Source: Acidobacteriota bacterium
GTDB lineage: Bacteria; Acidobacteriota; Terriglobia; Terriglobales; Acidobacteriaceae
DNA: 8,118 bases
Assembly (NCBI GenBank): GCA_028873155.1
Contig: JAGWML010000139.1
Location: 1-8,118 of the forward strand
Direction: 5' to 3'
In this document: piece by piece, positions 5,647 to 8,118 of the stretch
Layout of the letters: each line of letters begins with the position of its first letter
Numbering within the stretch: the first letter of the stretch is position 1
Position numbers and translations under genes: made by a program
The notes under the pieces: model-generated
Seen by the model: only the letters and a program-made list of their open reading frames with translations
What the model was told of the DNA's origin: nothing
Database searches by the model: none

Positions 5647-6860
5647 TTGAACTTGTCGTCCTTCAGGCTCTCCGCACGCGCAATAAAGCGCTGCCGCGCT
5701 GCTGCCTCCTGCGCCGTGCGCGCATACCCAAGGTCAAAGAGAAACTGCCAATAGTTCCGCGCAATCTCACTCTCCGGCAGGCTTTGGGCCGTTGGAATCT
5801 CCACCTTCAGCAGTTGTAGCAGCCTGGCGACGTCGTCCTCACTCTGCGGCACCGCTGCCGCGTAATGCGTGGTCCTCGGAGCCTTGCTTTCAATCTCAAA
5901 TCTGCACGTCGCCTGCCGCGATGCCTGCGGTACTCGCATTCCCGCCGGTACCGGAATCCGGTCGCACAGCGCCTCGTCTTTGGTCTCCACAGCAACCTGA
6001 TACAGGCAAACACTGCGAAATCCCTCCGGCTCGCCTGCCAGCGGCAGCTCCGCTTGAATCCTCTCGCACCAGCGCGCATCCAGGAGCGTCATCGCTGCCA
6101 GGTCCGCCAGGTACGCTGCGTCCTCCCTGCTCACGCCGGCCCCCGGCAGTGTCCCATCCCGCGCGCCGATCACATGCTCAATCCGCGCCATCAGTACGTC
6201 TTTGCTCAGCGTGCCGGGAACCACCACCGTCGCATTCCCCGATGCGTTCCGCCCAATCTGAAGACCGTATCGATCCGACAACCCTCGATAGATATCCTTC
6301 ACTCGAATCAGCGGCCCAATCACGCCCTCGTTCTGAATCGTGTCCGGCCGGTAGCCCATCTCCGCAAAATAGTGCAGGAGCGTGCCGTCTCTCACCGCCA
6401 TTCCGCTGTGCTCGTTTCGCCGCGCCCGCCCCAGACACGACCACATCGACGTCTGAGCACGAATGATGGCAGGCGAGCCCAGTCGCTTCACATACAGGCA
6501 CAGCCAGGGATCCTTTGTGTCGCCAGCAATCGTCTCGTAACAATCCGACCGTTGATATGATGCCGCCACGTCCCACCCAGCCGGAAGATACACCGACCAC
6601 GGAATCTTCTCACACAGCGACGCCGCGTTCGTCTCCTGCGCCGCGTAGCGCATGAACTCCTCGTATTGGTCCGGCAGGTGCAGCCCCACGATCCGGTCAG
6701 GCCAGCTCCTGGCTCCGCCCAGTTCGGCCAGCGCCCACACCGCTACCAGCGCCGCCCAGAAGCGCCAACGCCCTCCTGCCCGGCTCTTCGCGTTCAAATC
6801 CACGGCATGATTGTAGCCGTGGGTCGTGTATGCCCCGATGGCGAACTCTTCAGGGAACAT
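5643..6860 (-). CDS. Membrane-anchored protein with a duplicated four-cysteine block, function unknown
   Basis: I do not recognise a named family. The 405-residue product has one hydrophobic segment (about 33-49) after a basic stretch, so the rest probably faces the periplasm. It contains eight cysteines in two blocks: C83, C107, C121, C142 and C265, C285, C299, C319. CYETIAGDTKDPWLC (107-121) and CLYQVAVETKDEALC (285-299) align without gaps, and each block opens with CEKI or CERI. Residues 143-264 separate them. The pattern suggests disulfide-linked helical hairpins. The ATG at 6860 has GGAG 9 bases upstream; a GTG at 6803 would give a more compact anchor and is a real alternative. It is the first gene of the minus-strand run and overlaps the M20 peptidase by four bases. 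It diverges from lpxC. Coding status is supported by the conserved internal repeat; function is open. Confidence 0.8.
   Translation of the reverse strand: MFPEEFAIGAYTTHGYNHAVDLNAKSRAGGRWRFWAALVAVWALAELGGARSWPDRIVGLHLPDQYEEFMRYAAQETNAASLCEKIPWSVYLPAGWDVAASYQRSDCYETIAGDTKDPWLCLYVKRLGSPAIIRAQTSMWSCLGRARRNEHSGMAVRDGTLLHYFAEMGYRPDTIQNEGVIGPLIRVKDIYRGLSDRYGLQIGRNASGNATVVVPGTLSKDVLMARIEHVIGARDGTLPGAGVSREDAAYLADLAAMTLLDARWCERIQAELPLAGEPEGFRSVCLYQVAVETKDEALCDRIPVPAGMRVPQASRQATCRFEIESKAPRTTHYAAAVPQSEDDVARLLQLLKVEIPTAQSLPESEIARNYWQFLFDLGYARTAQEAAARQRFIARAESLKDDKFK
6800..6822. repeat. Inverted repeat CCACGGC-N9-GCCGTGG
   Basis: A perfect seven-base inverted repeat with a nine-base loop lies 38 bases inside the Cys-block gene if translation starts at 6860, or across its start if GTG 6803 is used. 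It could be a leader hairpin or operator; chance cannot be excluded. Confidence 0.25.
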
Positions 6861-7075
6861 CCGCAGGCACTCCGCCCTTGCCCTGCCCGTCTAATCCGCT
6901 CTCATGGGTGCATCGTTTTGATCCTGGACAGCTTAACCACAGCGCCCGCCGGTTCTGGCCCCTTAAAACGGTGTTCATAAAGCGTCAAAGTGTTGCAAAA
7001 TTGCCACAGGACGCCGATGCCCCTCCGCGACTAACCTAACGGTTGCGCAAGTTTTCCACAGCAGGAGAAGTATCC
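6861..7075. other. Divergent intergenic region between the Cys-block gene and lpxC
   Basis: These 215 bases must carry promoters for both directions. The part from about 6960 to 7010 is AT-richer than its surroundings (CCTTAAAACGG, TTCATAAAGC, TTGCAAAATT) and is the likeliest site, but no -35/-10 pair with good spacing is convincing. I see no gene in it. Confidence 0.35.
7063..7067 (+). promoter_or_regulatory. Shine-Dalgarno AGGAG deciding the lpxC TTG start
   Basis: AGGAG is followed by the 8-base spacer AAGTATCC and then TTG at 7076. The upstream in-frame TTG at 7043 has only CTAACCTAACGG before it, with no ribosome site. Confidence 0.75.
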
Positions 7076-8005
7076 TTGGCGCCTTCGTTTCACCTGGAGC
7101 AAACCATCGCGGAGACCCTTGAATTCACAGGGGTAGGCCTCCACTCCGGCGCTCCCGTCACCATGCGTCTGCTCCCCGCGCCCGCCGGCTCCGGCATCGT
7201 CTTCCGCCGCACAGACCTCGACAACTTCGAGATTCCCGCCACCGGCCGCAACGTCGCCAAGGTCAGCTACGCCACCAGCCTCATGCGCCAGGGCGTGCTC
7301 ATCTCCACCACCGAGCACCTGCTCTCCGCCCTCATCGGTATGGGCGTCGACAATGTCATCGTCGAACTCGACAACCTCGAGCTGCCCATCCTCGACGGCA
7401 GCGCACTGCCCTACGTTGAAGCCATTCAGCGCACCGGCATCCACACCCAGCGCCGCCGCCGCGAGTACATCCGCGTCCTCAAGCCGGTTGAAGTCCGCGA
7501 AGGCGACAAGTTCATCGGCGTCTACCCCGGCGAGGGCTACCGCATCGACTACACCATCGACTTCCCCGCGCCCATCGGCCGCCAGAAGACCAGCGTCGAT
7601 CTCGCCGCAGAAACCTACGGCGCGCTCATCGCCGCCGCCCGCACCTTCGGCTACAAAGCCGATGAGCAGCGTCTCCGCGACATGGGCCTCATCCGCGGCG
7701 CCAGCACGCTGAACGCGATCGTGCTCGGACCGAAGGGCCCCGAGAACGGCCCGCTCCGGTTCCGTGATGAGTATGTCCGTCACAAGGTTCTCGACCTCAT
7801 CGGAGACCTCGCCCTCGCTGGCCGCCGCATCGAGGGCCACGTCGCAGCCGAGCGTGCTGGCCACTTCATGCACACCGCCCTGGTCTCACGCCTCATGAAA
7901 GACCGCTCCGCCTGGGAGCTGGCAACCGTGCCGGTCGCGCACGCGCACGAAGCAGCCGGCACGCACGCCGCCGTCCTCGCACGCCCCGCCCTGCTCGGCG
8001 TGTGA
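7076..8005 (+). CDS. lpxC: UDP-3-O-acyl-N-acetylglucosamine deacetylase
   Basis: LpxC is the zinc enzyme for the committed step of lipid A synthesis, removing the N-acetyl group from UDP-3-O-acyl-GlcNAc in the cytoplasm. With the TTG start at 7076 the product is 309 residues, the usual size. It shows TGVGLHSG (18-25), STTEHLLSAL with general base E80 and zinc ligand H81, ARTFGY (188-193), HKVLDLIGD with zinc ligands H236 and D240, and AGH with catalytic H263. These match the E. coli residues E78, H79, H238, D242 and H265. The longer frame from TTG 7043 would add 11 residues without a ribosome site. No other lipid A gene is visible here; the gene diverges from the Cys-block gene. The C-terminal 120 bases are overlapped by an open minus-strand frame. 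Identification is secure. Confidence 0.97.
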   Translation: MAPSFHLEQTIAETLEFTGVGLHSGAPVTMRLLPAPAGSGIVFRRTDLDNFEIPATGRNVAKVSYATSLMRQGVLISTTEHLLSALIGMGVDNVIVELDNLELPILDGSALPYVEAIQRTGIHTQRRRREYIRVLKPVEVREGDKFIGVYPGEGYRIDYTIDFPAPIGRQKTSVDLAAETYGALIAAARTFGYKADEQRLRDMGLIRGASTLNAIVLGPKGPENGPLRFRDEYVRHKVLDLIGDLALAGRRIEGHVAAERAGHFMHTALVSRLMKDRSAWELATVPVAHAHEAAGTHAAVLARPALLGV

Positions 8006-8118
8006 ACGCCACTGCGCCAACCGCATCGCCCCTTGTATCCAATTCATCCCACCATCGAAAGCTTGCAGCAAGACCTCAGCTCCCGCAGCGGAGAAGTGCA
8101 GGTTGTCGGCCGGCCATC
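7886..8118 (-). CDS. Possible 3' end of an SGNH/GDSL-type hydrolase (partial)
   Basis: Reading the minus strand in from the window edge gives an open frame beginning WPADNLHFSAAGAEVLLQAF. DNLHFSAAG fits the DxxHxxxxG block that carries the catalytic Asp and His in SGNH/GDSL hydrolases and related carbohydrate esterases. No other part of the gene is visible. The frame passes the lpxC stop and ends only at a TGA at 7886, giving a convergent overlap of 120 bases and an unusually long tail of about 65 residues after the block. A frameshift or a coincidental frame would also explain this. No ribosome site for a plus-strand gene is seen after lpxC, which mildly favours a minus-strand gene here. Tentative. 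Confidence 0.35.
   Translation of the reverse strand, partial: WPADNLHFSAAGAEVLLQAFDGGMNWIQGAMRLAQWRSHAEQGGACEDGGVRAGCFVRVRDRHGCQLPGGAVFHEA

Noticed and set aside
4507..5754. 415- and 385-codon plus-strand frames opposite the M20 peptidase
   Set aside because: Both are low-complexity (Arg/His or Ser/Ala-rich) antisense shadows; the minus strand carries the full M20 metal-site order.
7052..7060. TTTTCCACA, matching the relaxed DnaA-box consensus TTWTNCACA
   Set aside because: A single box, no dnaA, dnaN or AT-rich unwinding region; expected by chance.
7031..7873. 280-codon minus-strand frame opposite lpxC
   Set aside because: Asp/Glu/Gly/Ala-rich with no motif; all LpxC catalytic residues lie on the plus strand.
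8033..8118. Plus-strand frame from TTG after lpxC, reading LYPIHPTIESLQQDL
   Set aside because: It reads passably as protein but has no ribosome site and is antisense to the SGNH-like frame; too short to decide.
8002..8118. GTGA overlap with the lpxC stop suggesting a coupled downstream gene
   Set aside because: The frame gives a Ser/Pro/Arg-rich sequence with no pattern and no supporting ribosome site.

Overview
The window looks like an ordinary chromosomal stretch of a GC-rich (roughly 65-70% in most genes), diderm, aerobic-type bacterium. LpxC (lipid A synthesis) means an LPS-bearing outer membrane. The mix of an exported FKBP, small exported NTF2-like and DUF1579-like proteins, and an M20 peptidase of the carboxypeptidase G2 type would fit a soil Acidobacteriota. 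That taxon is inferred from overall flavour, not from a marker read here.

Layout from left to right. Bases 1-1164 (+) hold the 3' part of alaS: editing domain, coiled coil and C-Ala domain. Bases 1165-1466 contain no gene but several hairpins, ending in a long stem-loop between convergent genes. Bases 1467-2237 (-) encode an exported FKBP peptidyl-prolyl isomerase with a Met/His/Pro-rich tail. Diverging from it, 2365-3159 (+) encodes a TSUP (TauE/SafE) membrane transporter. Bases 3241-3753 (+) encode a small exported protein with a clearly lower GC content, probably NTF2-like. Facing it is a three-gene minus-strand run read from 6860 down to 3876. It encodes a membrane-anchored protein with a duplicated four-cysteine block, an M20 metallopeptidase overlapping it by ATGA, and a small exported DUF1579-like protein. 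Diverging from that run, 7076-8005 (+) is lpxC, starting at a TTG behind a good Shine-Dalgarno sequence. The right edge may hold the 3' end of a minus-strand SGNH/GDSL-type hydrolase whose reading frame runs into the end of lpxC.

The housekeeping genes (alaS, lpxC) flank envelope and export functions. At least four products carry a signal peptide or N-terminal anchor, so the common theme is the periplasm or envelope. The only putative operon is the minus-strand trio, where a Cys-rich anchored protein is translationally coupled to a peptidase; its joint function is unknown. I found no tRNA, rRNA, CRISPR, insertion sequence or phage gene, and no convincing evidence of a complete novel system. 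The most interesting items are the duplicated Cys-block protein, the FKBP tail, the hairpin-rich alaS-FKBP gap and the possible convergent overlap at lpxC.
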